Source of the DNA: Streptomyces pristinaespiralis
GTDB taxonomy: Bacteria > Actinomycetota > Actinomycetes > Streptomycetales > Streptomycetaceae
Direction of reading: 5' to 3'
Assembly (NCBI RefSeq): GCF_001278075.1
Contig: NZ_CP011340.1
Span: forward strand, 5,022,001-5,086,000
Length of the DNA: 64,000 nucleotides
Position 1 is the stretch's first letter. Each line of letters begins with the position of its first letter. Below, piece after piece: positions 41,297 through 49,241 of the stretch. Under the pieces are notes generated by a model, which had not been told where the DNA came from, made no database searches, and saw nothing but the letters and a program-made list of their open reading frames with translations. The translations under genes were made by a program, and so were the position numbers.

Positions 41297-42412
41297 GTGA
41301 GCAGCAGCGGCCTCATCTACGCAGTCATCGTCGGGGCCTGGGCCGCCTACTTGGTGCCGATGTGGCTCCGCAGGCAGGACGAGCTGAACGAAGCCCGTCC
41401 GACGGAACGCTTCTCCACCGCCATCCGGCTGCTGTCCGGACGAGCGGCGATGGAGCGCCGGTACGCCAAGGAGCTGCAGGAACGCACCGCTGAGGAGCCC
41501 GAGCACGACGTGGACCCGGATGCCGACACGGATCGTTTGAGTTCCGTGGACGTCCGGGCCTTCGCCGCGCCCCGCACCGAAGTCCGCCGGGACGTGACCG
41601 AGGACACCGAGCAGGAGACGGACCGGCCCGCCGGCCGGACCCCCACCCGGCGCCCCGCCCCACGCCGCCGGTCCGACCGTGCCGCCGCCGAGCGCGCGCG
41701 GCGCAGCAAGGTCCTCGCCCGGCGCAGACGGACGACCATCGTCCTCTTCCTCGCCTTCACCGTCGGCGCTGTGGTCGCCGCGGTCGGCGGGCTGGGCCTC
41801 CTGTGGGTGCCCTCCGTGCCGGCCGTGCTCCTCAGCGCCTACATCGTGCAGATGCGCGCGCAGGAGCGGCGGCGGTTCGCGTTCACCATGGACCGCCGAC
41901 GGGCGGAGGCGGCGGCGCAGCGGCTGCGCGAGAACCGTCCGCGCCGTCACCAGCCCGCGCCGGCCGCGGCCGAGCCGGAGGCCGGGCCCATGGAGCACGC
42001 CGAGGACGCCGAGCCCGAGCCGGCCCCGCAGCTCTCCCCGCAGGAGGCGGGCCGCCGCGCGCTGGTCGAGCAGACCGATCACGCGGAGTGGGTGGACCAG
42101 CAGCGTCAGCGCGGCCCCGCGACCGGCGACAGCTGGGAGCCGGTGCCGGTCCCGCTGCCCACGTACGTCACCGCTCCGGTCGCGCCGCGCGCCTCGAGCG
42201 GCGTCGACGTCAGCGACCCGGAGACCTGGAGCGCCGCCCGCTCCTCCGTGGCGGAGCCGACGCCCGCCCCGCGCGAGACTCCGGACGCGGAGCCCGGCGC
42301 GGCGCCGGGCCGCCGCACCTCCTCCCAGTCCCGCCGCGCCCGCGACCGGGGCCGCACGCCGCTCTTCGACCAGTACGCGGAAGAGGACCGGCCGCGCGCC
42401 GCCAACGAGTGA
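41297..42412 (+). CDS. sepX: Divisome membrane protein SepX/GlpR
   Basis: 371 residues. It opens with a membrane helix, SSGLIYAVIVGAWAAYLVPM, and WLRRQDELNEARPTERFSTA; a second pair of hydrophobic stretches (TTIVLFLAFTVGAVVAAVGG and LGLLWVPSVPAVLLSAYIVQ) follows a long basic cytoplasmic loop. The C-terminal half is Pro/Ala/Glu-rich, and the end, DRGRTPLFDQYAEEDRP, is a conserved motif. In Streptomyces SepX is needed for stable cross-walls and sporulation septa; the corynebacterial relative GlpR is the receptor of Glp. GTG 41297 was chosen since SSSGLIYAV is where relatives begin. It follows the Glp operon by 136 bases and is closed by a perfect terminator. Confidence 0.88.
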   Translation: MSSSGLIYAVIVGAWAAYLVPMWLRRQDELNEARPTERFSTAIRLLSGRAAMERRYAKELQERTAEEPEHDVDPDADTDRLSSVDVRAFAAPRTEVRRDVTEDTEQETDRPAGRTPTRRPAPRRRSDRAAAERARRSKVLARRRRTTIVLFLAFTVGAVVAAVGGLGLLWVPSVPAVLLSAYIVQMRAQERRRFAFTMDRRRAEAAAQRLRENRPRRHQPAPAAAEPEAGPMEHAEDAEPEPAPQLSPQEAGRRALVEQTDHAEWVDQQRQRGPATGDSWEPVPVPLPTYVTAPVAPRASSGVDVSDPETWSAARSSVAEPTPAPRETPDAEPGAAPGRRTSSQSRRARDRGRTPLFDQYAEEDRPRAANE

Positions 42413-42438
42413 GACCACCGGCGGAACGAGCCCGCCCC

Positions 42439-42469
42439 GGGGGCGCTGCCGACGTCCGGCAGCGCCCCC
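42439..42469 (+). terminator. Terminator after sepX
   Basis: A perfect 13-base stem, GGGGGCGCTGCCG and its complement, around ACGTC. It starts 27 bases after the sepX stop. Confidence 0.8.
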
Positions 42470-42568
42470 GCGTGTCGTCCGTGACCAGCAAGAAGACCCG
42501 TCGGGCGGCCGGCAGGGAACGGATTTCCAAGCACCCCGATCGGGATGCTAGAGTTTCACTCGTTGCAA

Positions 42569-42642
42569 GGGCCTGTGGCGCAGTCTGGTAGCGCACCTCG
42601 TTCGCATCGAGGGGGTCTGGGGTTCAAATCCCCACAGGTCCA
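42569..42642 (+). tRNA. tRNA-Ala (anticodon CGC)
   Basis: 74-base cloverleaf: acceptor GGGCCTG with CAGGTCC carrying the alanine identity pair G3-U70, D arm GCGC...GCGC, anticodon stem CCTCG/CGAGG with loop TTCGCAT (anticodon CGC), T arm TGGGG-TTCAAAT-CCCCA. Discriminator A; CCA is not encoded. Confidence 0.97.
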
Positions 42643-42650
42643 CCGCAGCT

Positions 42651-42686
42651 GAGAGCCTCTGTCGGATTCGTCCGACAGGGGCTCTC
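42651..42686 (+). terminator. Terminator after tRNA-Ala
   Basis: GAGAGCCTCTGTCGGA, loop TTCG, TCCGACAGGGGCTCTC: a 16-base stem with one T-G pair, eight bases after the tRNA end. Confidence 0.8.
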
Positions 42687-42750
42687 GCCATTCGTGCGGC
42701 CTTCATCGTGACCGCGATCCTGATCCAGCGAGGCAAAGGCCGGCCGGAGG

Positions 42751-43182
42751 CTACCGGTACCAGTCGCCGTCGCCCGCCAGGGAACGGTGCAGGTAGTCCT
42801 CCAGCGCCCGTGCAGCCCACAGCCGACTGTCATTCTCGTGATCCCAGACGAAGATGTCCGGACGCTCGGGCGTGAGCACGAACGCGAACTGGTCGCCCCC
42901 GCCGTTGTCGCCGAAGAACAGCAGCGGGTCGACGGGCATGTAGAGGCCGGGGAACGTATCAGGGGACCAGAACAGCAGGTTCTCCTCCACGATCCGCTCC
43001 AGGGACCAGACGACGTCGGTCCCGTACTCGCCGACCACTCCGTTGGTCTCCCTCAGCAGAGCCGCCAGTTGCGCCGGCAGTGTCCGGCCGAGGCGCCGCT
43101 CTGCCTCGGCGAGAGCGGTCGCGTCAACGGGCGCCCGGAACTCGACGGTGTGCAAGGCCTTTGCAGCGGCGTCTTTCCACAT
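42751..43182 (-). CDS. SMI1/KNR4 (SUKH) family protein
   Basis: 143 residues. PVDATALAEAERRLGRTLPA and QLAALLRETNGVVGEYGTDV are the SUKH start; WSLERIVEENLLFW and LFFGDNGGGDQFAFVL with the final VWDHENDSRLWAARALEDYL complete the fold. SUKH proteins are often immunity proteins to polymorphic toxins, but many are solitary and of unknown role; no toxin gene is adjacent here. Starts at ATG 43182. Confidence 0.85.
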   Translation of the reverse strand: MWKDAAAKALHTVEFRAPVDATALAEAERRLGRTLPAQLAALLRETNGVVGEYGTDVVWSLERIVEENLLFWSPDTFPGLYMPVDPLLFFGDNGGGDQFAFVLTPERPDIFVWDHENDSRLWAARALEDYLHRSLAGDGDWYR

Positions 43183-43358
43183 GGGCGCAGCTTAGGCAGG
43201 AGGACCGACGACTCGAACGGGGGTGTTGTGCCGCAGGGGATACGGCAACCATGGCCAGGGCCACCGGCCTTCGACGCCTCCAAGGCGGCTCCCGCCCCAA
43301 GGTCGCTCCAGCGGACCGGCGTTGGAGGCCGGCCCGGGAGCGCGTCCGCCTCGGCAGG

Positions 43359-44063
43359 TCAGCAGCAGGCGCAGCCGGGGTGGCAGCCGCAAGGGTCGGT
43401 GGGCGGGTCGGGGAGGGAGGCCCGGACCGGTGGCGCGCAGCAGCCCTTGCCCTGCCAGGCGTCGCGGCCCTCCTTGACGGCGATGGCCGCGATGGCGAGC
43501 GCGGCGACGGGGTCTGCCCAGGACCAGCCGAGTGTGGCGTTGAGGACCAGGCCGACGAGGAGCACGGCGGACAGGTAGGTGCAGAGCAGGGTCTGCTTGG
43601 AGTCGGCGACCGCGCTCGCGGAGCCGAGTTCGCGCCCGGCGCGGCGTTGCGCGGCGGACAGGAACGGCATGACCGCCAGCGAGAGCGCTGCGATCACGAT
43701 GCCCGGGACGGAGCGGTCCGCCTCGCCTGCACCGGCCAGGGCGCGCACGGCGTCGACGCCGACAAAGGCCGCGAGGGCGAAGAAGGAGACGGAGATGATC
43801 CGCAGGGTCGTCTTCTCCCGTGCCTCGCGTGCCGCGTGGTCGTGGGCGGAGAACTGCCAGGCGACCGCCGTCGCGGAGGAGACCTCGATGACGGAGTCCA
43901 GGCCGAAGCCGATCAGCGCGGAGGAAGAGGCGAGCGCGCCGGCGGTGAGGGCGACGGTCGCCTCGATCACGTTGTAGGCGATGGTCGCGGCGACCAACAG
44001 CCGTATGCGCCTGGCGAGGGCGTCGCGACGAGCCGGGGACGGCCCGAGGGACATCGCGGTCAT
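43359..44063 (-). CDS. Cation diffusion facilitator-type metal transporter
   Basis: 234 residues with about six membrane helices: LVAATIAYNVIEATVALTAG, ALIGFGLDSVIEVSSATAVA (with the Asp of the metal site), IISVSFFALAAFVGVDAVRA, IVIAALSLAVMPFLSAAQRR, TLLCTYLSAVLLVGLVLNAT and ADPVAALAIAAIAVKEG. The tail is Cys-rich (GCCAPP...CGCHPGCACC, at least seven Cys) and probably binds metal. It starts one base after the stop of the CmtR-like regulator, so they are co-transcribed. The set looks like a metal efflux unit for Cd, Pb or Zn (inference from the regulator). Confidence 0.88.
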   Translation of the reverse strand: MTAMSLGPSPARRDALARRIRLLVAATIAYNVIEATVALTAGALASSSALIGFGLDSVIEVSSATAVAWQFSAHDHAAREAREKTTLRIISVSFFALAAFVGVDAVRALAGAGEADRSVPGIVIAALSLAVMPFLSAAQRRAGRELGSASAVADSKQTLLCTYLSAVLLVGLVLNATLGWSWADPVAALAIAAIAVKEGRDAWQGKGCCAPPVRASLPDPPTDPCGCHPGCACC

Positions 44064-44064
44064 C

Positions 44065-44400
44065 TCAGCAGCAGCCCTTCGTCTCCGCGTCCGGGCACAT
44101 CTTGTCCGCCTCGACCGCGAGCACGGCGGTGCGCAGGTCGTCGAGGGCGTGGCCGAGACGTTCGTCGGCCAGCTCGTAGCGGGTGCGGCGCCCGTCCGGT
44201 ACGGCGACGACCAGACCGCAGTCGCGCAGGCATGCCAAGTGGTTCGACAGCCTCGTGCGCGAGATCTCGAGGGCGTCGGCGAGGTCGGAGGGGTGGGCCG
44301 GAGCCTCGCGGAGGGCGAGAAGGATGCGGCAGCGGATCGGGTCGGCCAGGGCGCGGCCGAAGCGGGTGAGGGCGTCGAGGCCGGTGGCGAGGCTCAGCAT
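44065..44400 (-). CDS. ArsR/SmtB family metalloregulator, CmtR-like
   Basis: 111 residues, the length of M. tuberculosis CmtR. The winged helix is ALADPIRCRILLALREAPAH, PSDLADALEISRTRLSNHLA and CLRDCGLVVAVPDGRRTRYE. Counting from ATG 44400, the cysteines fall at 57, 61 and 102, exactly the three Cd/Pb ligands of CmtR. This supports the start and the metal. A TTG at 44433 would be 11 codons earlier and break that numbering. The CDF transporter follows at once. Binding of metal should release the repressor and turn on the pump. The end adds two more cysteines (KGCC). Confidence 0.9.
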   Translation of the reverse strand: MLSLATGLDALTRFGRALADPIRCRILLALREAPAHPSDLADALEISRTRLSNHLACLRDCGLVVAVPDGRRTRYELADERLGHALDDLRTAVLAVEADKMCPDAETKGCC

Positions 44401-44420
44401 GGCATCGAACAGTACATGGA

Positions 44421-44457
44421 TTCCTGAATTCAAGGAAGTCTGAACTCTGATTGTTCA
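44421..44457. promoter_or_regulatory. Candidate CmtR-type operator
   Basis: TTCCTGAATTCAAGGAA (44421-44437), a near-palindrome, and TGAAC-N7-GTTCA (44441-44457), upstream of the CmtR-like gene. TGAA...TTCA cores are typical of ArsR/SmtB operators. Confidence 0.45.
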
Positions 44458-44505
44458 TACGGTGCGCATATGACATCAAATGCCCACAGATTCGCCGCAC
44501 ATGAA

Positions 44506-44538
44506 GGCCCCGCCCGATCCATGCGATCAGGCGGGGCC
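44506..44538 (-). terminator. Terminator after the serine protease gene
   Basis: GGCCCCGCCCGATC and GATCAGGCGGGGCC with one mismatch and a five-base loop, about 40 bases past the stop of the protease gene. Confidence 0.65.
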
Positions 44539-44578
44539 TCTCGGTCCCACGGGGCCGGTCGGTCGCTCCCGGAGCCCG

Positions 44579-45523
44579 TCAGGACACCTGCGCCTTGTCG
44601 TAGACGGCCTTCGCCTCCGCCCCGAAGTACGGGCCGAACATGCGGTTCGGCAGGAACGTGTAGCCGAAGCTGTTCACCGAGACCTGGAGTCCCGTCCCGG
44701 TCGATTCGTTGAAGGACTCGAACCAGGGGCCGCCGCTGGAGCCGCCCGTCATGTTGCAACCGAGGCTGTGGTCCTTCGAGAAGAGGAAGTCCTTCGAGCT
44801 GTTGCCGCTGCAGTGGATGAGCTTGGAGCCGTCGTACGGGTCGGCCGCCGGGAAGCCGAAGGCGTACATCGCCTTGTTGTAACCGCCGTTGAACTTCAGG
44901 CCCTGCGCGCCGACGGTCTGGCTGAGTGTCTTTCCGTTCAGCGGGGCGACGACGGCGGCGCCGACGTCGTAGTTGATGTCCTCGCTCGCCGCCCACTGGT
45001 CCGTGGCGAGCGTCTTGGTGGCGCTCCACTGACCGTACGGCGCCTGGCCGTTGTCGTAGCCGGGGACGAAGACCCAGTTGGTGTGCCAGGAGCCCTGGTA
45101 CTTCACGCAGTGGCCGGCCGTCATGACCGTACTGCCGTTGGTGCTCGTGACCGAGTTGCCGGAGCAGGAGGCGGTGCGGCCCTGGAAGGTGAAGAACACA
45201 CGGCCGGAGGTCTTCACCACCGCGCCGCCGCCCGTCCACGGGCCGCCGGCCTGCGGGAAGGCGGTGGGCCGCACGACCGTTTCCTCACCGGCCGGCGAAG
45301 CGGGCGCCCGGAAGGAGCCCGGTGTGGCGCGAATCATGTCGAGCGGGGTGGCGCCGCGCATCCGCTCGGCGGTCCAGAAGCCCTTGGCCGCCTGCTCGGG
45401 GGCGAAGGACGCGGGAGTGGGGGAGGGGGTCGGGGCGGCGCCCGCGGAGGTGGCGGACAGCGCCCCGGCGAGCAGGGCGCCGACGGCGGTCAGGACCGAG
45501 GCGGCAAAGCGGTGGCGTCTCAC
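44579..45523 (-). CDS. Secreted trypsin-like serine peptidase
   Basis: 314 residues. Signal peptide: MRRHRFAASVLTAVGALLAG and ALSATSAGAA with a likely cut after residue 29. A pro-like segment (about 30-100) is Pro/Ser/Ala-rich. The chymotrypsin-fold triad is visible as His138 (VMTAGHCV), Asp186 (EDINYDVGAAVV) and Ser263 (GGSSGGPWF). The oxyanion sequence is G-S-S-G-G, unlike the commoner GDSGG, which is typical of the streptogrisin/glutamyl-like V8 group. Several Cys (120, 139, 238, 256) can form two disulfides. Extracellular proteolysis is expected; the substrate is unknown. Confidence 0.9.
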   Translation of the reverse strand: MRRHRFAASVLTAVGALLAGALSATSAGAAPTPSPTPASFAPEQAAKGFWTAERMRGATPLDMIRATPGSFRAPASPAGEETVVRPTAFPQAGGPWTGGGAVVKTSGRVFFTFQGRTASCSGNSVTSTNGSTVMTAGHCVKYQGSWHTNWVFVPGYDNGQAPYGQWSATKTLATDQWAASEDINYDVGAAVVAPLNGKTLSQTVGAQGLKFNGGYNKAMYAFGFPAADPYDGSKLIHCSGNSSKDFLFSKDHSLGCNMTGGSSGGPWFESFNESTGTGLQVSVNSFGYTFLPNRMFGPYFGAEAKAVYDKAQVS

Positions 45524-45633
45524 GCATGTCTCCTTCTGCCGTGCCCGCCCGCGGGATGCCTCGGGCGGGGTGGGGGACAGGACGGTGCGGATCGACGTGC
45601 GTGAGGCAGAGTGCCACGAATCGCGAACTTATG

Positions 45634-46122
45634 TCAGGGGCGCGTCAAGAACTTCGCCATGCAGAGGCTGCTCTCGTACTCCCGGTAGTGGCCGAATTTC
45701 GCGCACGGTACGTAGCCGCTGGAGGTGTACAGCGCGATCGCCTCCGGCTGCATGTCCCCGGTCTCCAGCACCATGCGGGTCCGGCCGGCCGCGCGGGCGT
45801 CCTCCTCCAGGGCGGCAAGGATGCGGCGGGCCAGGCCCAGGCCGCGCGCCTCCGGGATCACGTACATGCGCTTCAGCTCGGCGTCGCCGTCCGAGTACCC
45901 CTCCGGGTTCTCGTCCTGCGTGCGCCAGCCGCCGGTCGCGAGCGGGCGGTCCTGGTCGTCGTAGGCGATGAGATACAGGCCACTCGGCGGGACGAACATC
46001 GAGGCGTCGAGCGGCGTCGCGTCGCCCTCGCCGTCCCCGTAGCGCTCCACGTATTCCAGCTGGACCTGGTCATTGAGCTTCACGGCGTCCGGGTGGTCGA
46101 AGCTCACGGTTCTGACATGCAT
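45634..46122 (-). CDS. GNAT family N-acetyltransferase
   Basis: 162 residues. PLATGGWRTQDENPEGYSDG and AELKRMYVIPEARGLGLARR have the acetyl-CoA loop (ARGLGLARRIL, R/QxxGxG type); TRMVLETGDMQPEAIALYTS and SGYVPCAKFGHY close the fold. A small-molecule acetyltransferase; substrate unknown. It is divergent from xthA by 50 bases, so both promoters lie in a short region. ATG 46122 was chosen. Confidence 0.88.
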   Translation of the reverse strand: MHVRTVSFDHPDAVKLNDQVQLEYVERYGDGEGDATPLDASMFVPPSGLYLIAYDDQDRPLATGGWRTQDENPEGYSDGDAELKRMYVIPEARGLGLARRILAALEEDARAAGRTRMVLETGDMQPEAIALYTSSGYVPCAKFGHYREYESSLCMAKFLTRP

Positions 46123-46172
46123 GCCCAGAAGCGTACGTGTATGCGAATGGCGTCGGCCGGTATGGTGCCGGG

Positions 46173-46970
46173 ATGCTCACCGTGACCTCCGTGAATGTGA
46201 ACGGTCTCCGTGCCGCCGCGAAAAAGGGCTTCGTCGAGTGGCTGGCCACCACCGCCGCCGACGTCGTCTGCCTCCAGGAGGTGCGCGCCGAGGCCGATCA
46301 GCTGCCCCCCGAGGTCCGGAACCCCGACGGCCGGTTCACGGTGTACGCCCCCGCCGCCGCCAAGGGCCGCGCCGGCGTCGCCCTCTTCACGCGGCGTGAA
46401 CCGGACGCGGTGCGGATCGGGTTCGGCTCGAGCGAGTTCGACGGCAGCGGACGGTACGTCGAGGCCGACCTGCCCGGTGTCACGGTGGCGAGCCTGTACC
46501 TGCCGTCCGGTGAGGTCGGCACGGAGCGCCAGGACGAGAAGATGCGCTTCATGAGCGAGTTCCTGCCGTACCTGAAGGAGCTGCGGGCCCGGTCGGCGGC
46601 CGACGGCCGCGAGGTCGTGGTCTGCGGCGACTGGAACATCGCCCACCACGAGGCCGACCTCAAGAACTGGAAGTCCAACAGGAAGAATTCCGGCTTCCTT
46701 CCCGAGGAGCGGGAGTGGCTCGGCCGGGTCTTCTCCGAGGCGGAGTACGTGGACGTGGTCCGCGACCTCCACCCGGACCAGGAAGGCCCGTACACGTGGT
46801 GGTCCTACCGCGGGCGCGCCTTCGACAACGACTCCGGCTGGCGCATCGACTACCAGGTGGCGACGCCCGGTCTGGCGCGGCGCGCGGTGAAGGCGTGGGT
46901 GGAGCGGGCGGCGACGCACGGCGAACGCTGGTCGGACCACGCGCCGGTGACGGCCGTCTACGAGAACTGA
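46173..46970 (+). CDS. xthA: Exodeoxyribonuclease III
   Basis: 265 residues of the EEP (exonuclease/endonuclease/phosphatase) superfamily. MLTVTSVNVNGLRAAAKKGF and DVVCLQEVRAE (metal-binding Glu) form the start; GREVVVCGDWNIAHHEADLK holds the catalytic Asp/Asn; WRIDYQVATPGLARRAVKAW and ERWSDHAPVTAVYEN (SDHxP, catalytic His) end the family pattern. It acts as an AP endonuclease/3'-5' exonuclease in base-excision repair. Read with ATG 46173. Confidence 0.93.
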   Translation: MLTVTSVNVNGLRAAAKKGFVEWLATTAADVVCLQEVRAEADQLPPEVRNPDGRFTVYAPAAAKGRAGVALFTRREPDAVRIGFGSSEFDGSGRYVEADLPGVTVASLYLPSGEVGTERQDEKMRFMSEFLPYLKELRARSAADGREVVVCGDWNIAHHEADLKNWKSNRKNSGFLPEEREWLGRVFSEAEYVDVVRDLHPDQEGPYTWWSYRGRAFDNDSGWRIDYQVATPGLARRAVKAWVERAATHGERWSDHAPVTAVYEN

Positions 46971-47002
46971 CCGACGGCCGCCCGGAGCGCCCCGCCGCAA
47001 CC

Positions 47003-47066
47003 GCACGACAAAGGCGCACCGCACGACAAAGGCGCACCCGCCGCAAGGGCACGACAAAGGCGCACC
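47003..47066. repeat. 18-base tandem repeat next to xthA terminator
   Basis: GCACGACAAAGGCGCACC at 47003, 47021 and 47049, the first two directly adjacent. The third copy is the left arm of the following terminator hairpin, so the extra copies look like duplications of terminator sequence. Confidence 0.75.
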
Positions 47067-47086
47067 CGCCGTATTGCGGGTGCGCC
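47059..47086. terminator. Shared terminator, xthA / CsbD-like gene
   Basis: GGCGCACCCGC, six-base loop, GCGGGTGCGCC: an 11-base stem between two convergent genes. Confidence 0.75.
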
Positions 47087-47113
47087 CTTCGTCGGTGGTG
47101 CTACGGGGCCTCG

Positions 47114-47347
47114 TCAGGCGTCGTAGTCCTCGACCCTGTCGCGGCGCTCACGCATCGCGTTCTCGCCACGCTCCTGCATGGACTCCCGGGACCGGGCGCC
47201 CTGCTGCTCGCGACCCTGCTGGGTCCGCTCGGAGACCTCTTCGCGGGCGCGGCGTGCGCGCTCCGACTGGTCTCCCTTGCCGGCCTTCTGCTTCGCCTGG
47301 TCCGCGAGCTCCTGCGCCTTGTCCTTGAACTGGTCTGAGATGCCCAT
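47114..47347 (-). CDS. Small hydrophilic CsbD-like protein
   Basis: 77 residues: DQFKDKAQELADQAKQKAGK, then an Arg/Glu/Gln-rich helix to RDRVEDYDA. The DKAxExxxQAKxKxGxG pattern is like CsbD and other stress-induced disordered proteins. Almost no hydrophobic residues; expected to be disordered or one long helix. Convergent with xthA, sharing the terminator. ATG 47347 follows a run of AGGAGTG. Confidence 0.75.
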   Translation of the reverse strand: MGISDQFKDKAQELADQAKQKAGKGDQSERARRAREEVSERTQQGREQQGARSRESMQERGENAMRERRDRVEDYDA

Positions 47348-47454
47348 GAAATGTCACTCCTAAGAGGGGTGTGGGGGGTCGGGGGCAGTCATGCCCCCGG
47401 GGCTGCGACCAGCGTTGCACGCACGGACAAAGCACGCATTTCGATCAGTTACGC

Positions 47455-48336
47455 TCAGTGGTTCTGCTTCCGGCCCGCCTCGTCGGCCGCCCCGCCGGCC
47501 CCCACGAGGCCCGTGGAGACGCCGTCGAGACGCGGTTCGAACCGGCGCATCTCGCGCTGTCCCACCGTGCCGATGACCGCCGGGAGATAACCGCGGATCG
47601 ACTGCATCCCCCGCAGCCACCACTGCGCGTACACATGCGAGGAACGGCGCTCGATGCCGGCGACGATCCGGTCCACCGCGGGACCGAGCGGATACGTGCG
47701 GTTCGACGGCCACGGCAGCCGCTGCCTCAGCTCGCGCATCACGTCGTCCTGGTCGGCGCCGCGCACCATGTCGGTGTCCGTCCAGGACAGGTACCCGACC
47801 CCGACGCGCACACCGCGGTGCCCGACCTCGGCCCGCAGGCTGTGCGCGAACGCCTCCACACCCGACTTGGACGCGCAGTACGCCGACATCATGGGCGCCG
47901 GCGTGATCGCGGCGAGCGAGGCGATCTGGAGGAAGTACCCGCGGCTCTCCAGGAGTACGGGCAGGAACGCGCGCCCCGTCACGGCGCTGCCGATCAGATT
48001 GACCTCGATGACCCGCCGCCACGCGACCGGATCCGAGTGCAGGAACGGCCCGCCGGACGCCACGCCCGCGTTGGCGACGACGATGTCGATCTTGCCGAAC
48101 CGCTCCTTGACCTCCTGCGCGACCCGGGCCATCGCCTCGTGGTCGGTGACGTCCGCGTGCCAGTGGTCGCTCTCGCTGTGGAGCCGCTCGGAGACCTTCT
48201 TCAGTTCGTCCGGCTCGAGGCCGACCAGCGCCACCTTCGCGCCGCGCGCGGACAGTTTGCGTGCCAGCAGCTCGCCGACGCCGCGCGCCGCGCCCGTGAC
48301 GACCGCGACCTGCCCTTCCAGGCTCACCCTGCTCAT
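47455..48336 (-). CDS. SDR family oxidoreductase (SadH-like)
   Basis: 293 residues. AVVTGAARGVGELLARKLSA (nucleotide loop TGxxxGxG), IDIVVANAGVASGGPFLHSD, and the catalytic IASLAAITPAPMMSAYCASK with YxxxK. A C-terminal extension of about 60 residues (residues ~235-293) ends in NH. It is the third gene of the monooxygenase-hydrolase-SDR operon, coupled to the hydrolase by a four-base overlap. The match in order with M. tuberculosis Rv3083-Rv3084-Rv3085 (mymA, lipR, sadH) suggests a lipid-modifying or ketone/ester route; the substrate is unknown. Confidence 0.88.
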   Translation of the reverse strand: MSRVSLEGQVAVVTGAARGVGELLARKLSARGAKVALVGLEPDELKKVSERLHSESDHWHADVTDHEAMARVAQEVKERFGKIDIVVANAGVASGGPFLHSDPVAWRRVIEVNLIGSAVTGRAFLPVLLESRGYFLQIASLAAITPAPMMSAYCASKSGVEAFAHSLRAEVGHRGVRVGVGYLSWTDTDMVRGADQDDVMRELRQRLPWPSNRTYPLGPAVDRIVAGIERRSSHVYAQWWLRGMQSIRGYLPAVIGTVGQREMRRFEPRLDGVSTGLVGAGGAADEAGRKQNH

Positions 48337-49241
48337 GCGGCTTCCTCCTTGGTGTCCAGGTACGCGCCGGTCAGTTCACGGATCTTGGCGGTGACGGCCT
48401 CCGGGGCCTCCACCGGTGTCATGTGGCCCATCCCGGCGAGCTCCACCAGCTCGAGGCACTGCGGGAGTTCGGCGGCCAGCCGCCTGGCGTGCACCATGGG
48501 CGTGAGCCGGTCGGCGGTGCCGCCGACGACGATCGCGGGTACGTCCAGGGCCCGGACGCCCTTCTCGAGGTCGAGTTCGCCGAGGACCTGCGACCAGGCG
48601 ACCCGGGCCGTCCGCGGACAGGCGTGCACGATGCGCGCGCACTCGTCGACCCGTTCCGGTGAGGAACCGGGGCCCATCGTGCCGTACTTGAGGATGCGCC
48701 GGGACACGGGCGTGACCGGGCCGAGCGGTGCGCGGGCCCCGAGGATCAGGTGCGTGAGCCTGGTGCGCAGCCGGCCCGGCCGCATCGGCAGCACGACGGA
48801 CTCCTCGACGAGCCGCGCGCTGCCGGTGCTGCACAGCAGCACGGCCGCCGCGTGCTCGCGGAAACCGGCCCTGCCCGCCGCGGCCATCATCGTCATGCCG
48901 CCCATGGAGTGCCCGCCGAGCACGGCCTTCTCGCCCGGCGCCAGGACGGCTCCGAGCACGGCCTCCAGGTCGTCGGCGAGCCGCTCGGTGCCCACCGCTC
49001 CGGCCGGTGTGCGTCCGTGGCCCCGCTGGTCGTAGACGACGACACGGTGGTCGGGGACCAGGGCCCGTATCTGGGCGGCCCAGAAGAGGGTGGAGCAGGT
49101 CCAGCCGTGGGCCAGCACGACCGTGGGGGCTCCCTCGGGGCCGTGCACCTCGACGTGGATACGCGCCCCGTCGGCGGAGACCGCGGTCAGTTCACGGTCG
49201 GCGACGGGCGGGGCGTCGGAGCGACGCAGCAGCCGGGTCAT
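48333..49241 (-). CDS. Alpha/beta hydrolase
   Basis: 302 residues. VVLAHGWTCSTLFWAAQIRA (oxyanion HGW), VVVYDQRGHGRTPAG, the nucleophile elbow AVLGGHSMGGMTMMAAAG (GHSMGG), and the late VPAIVVGGTADRLTPMVHA (Asp) and LAGMGHMTPVEAPEAV (His) give a full triad. It is the middle gene of the operon: its ATG overlaps the monooxygenase stop by four bases and its stop overlaps the SDR start by four. An ester made by Baeyer-Villiger oxidation could be its substrate (inference). Confidence 0.9.
   Translation of the reverse strand: MTRLLRRSDAPPVADRELTAVSADGARIHVEVHGPEGAPTVVLAHGWTCSTLFWAAQIRALVPDHRVVVYDQRGHGRTPAGAVGTERLADDLEAVLGAVLAPGEKAVLGGHSMGGMTMMAAAGRAGFREHAAAVLLCSTGSARLVEESVVLPMRPGRLRTRLTHLILGARAPLGPVTPVSRRILKYGTMGPGSSPERVDECARIVHACPRTARVAWSQVLGELDLEKGVRALDVPAIVVGGTADRLTPMVHARRLAAELPQCLELVELAGMGHMTPVEAPEAVTAKIRELTGAYLDTKEEAA

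Noticed and set aside
42751..43182. SUKH protein as immunity partner of a polymorphic toxin.
   Set aside because: No toxin, secretion or repeat-containing gene is adjacent, so an immunity role is unsupported here.
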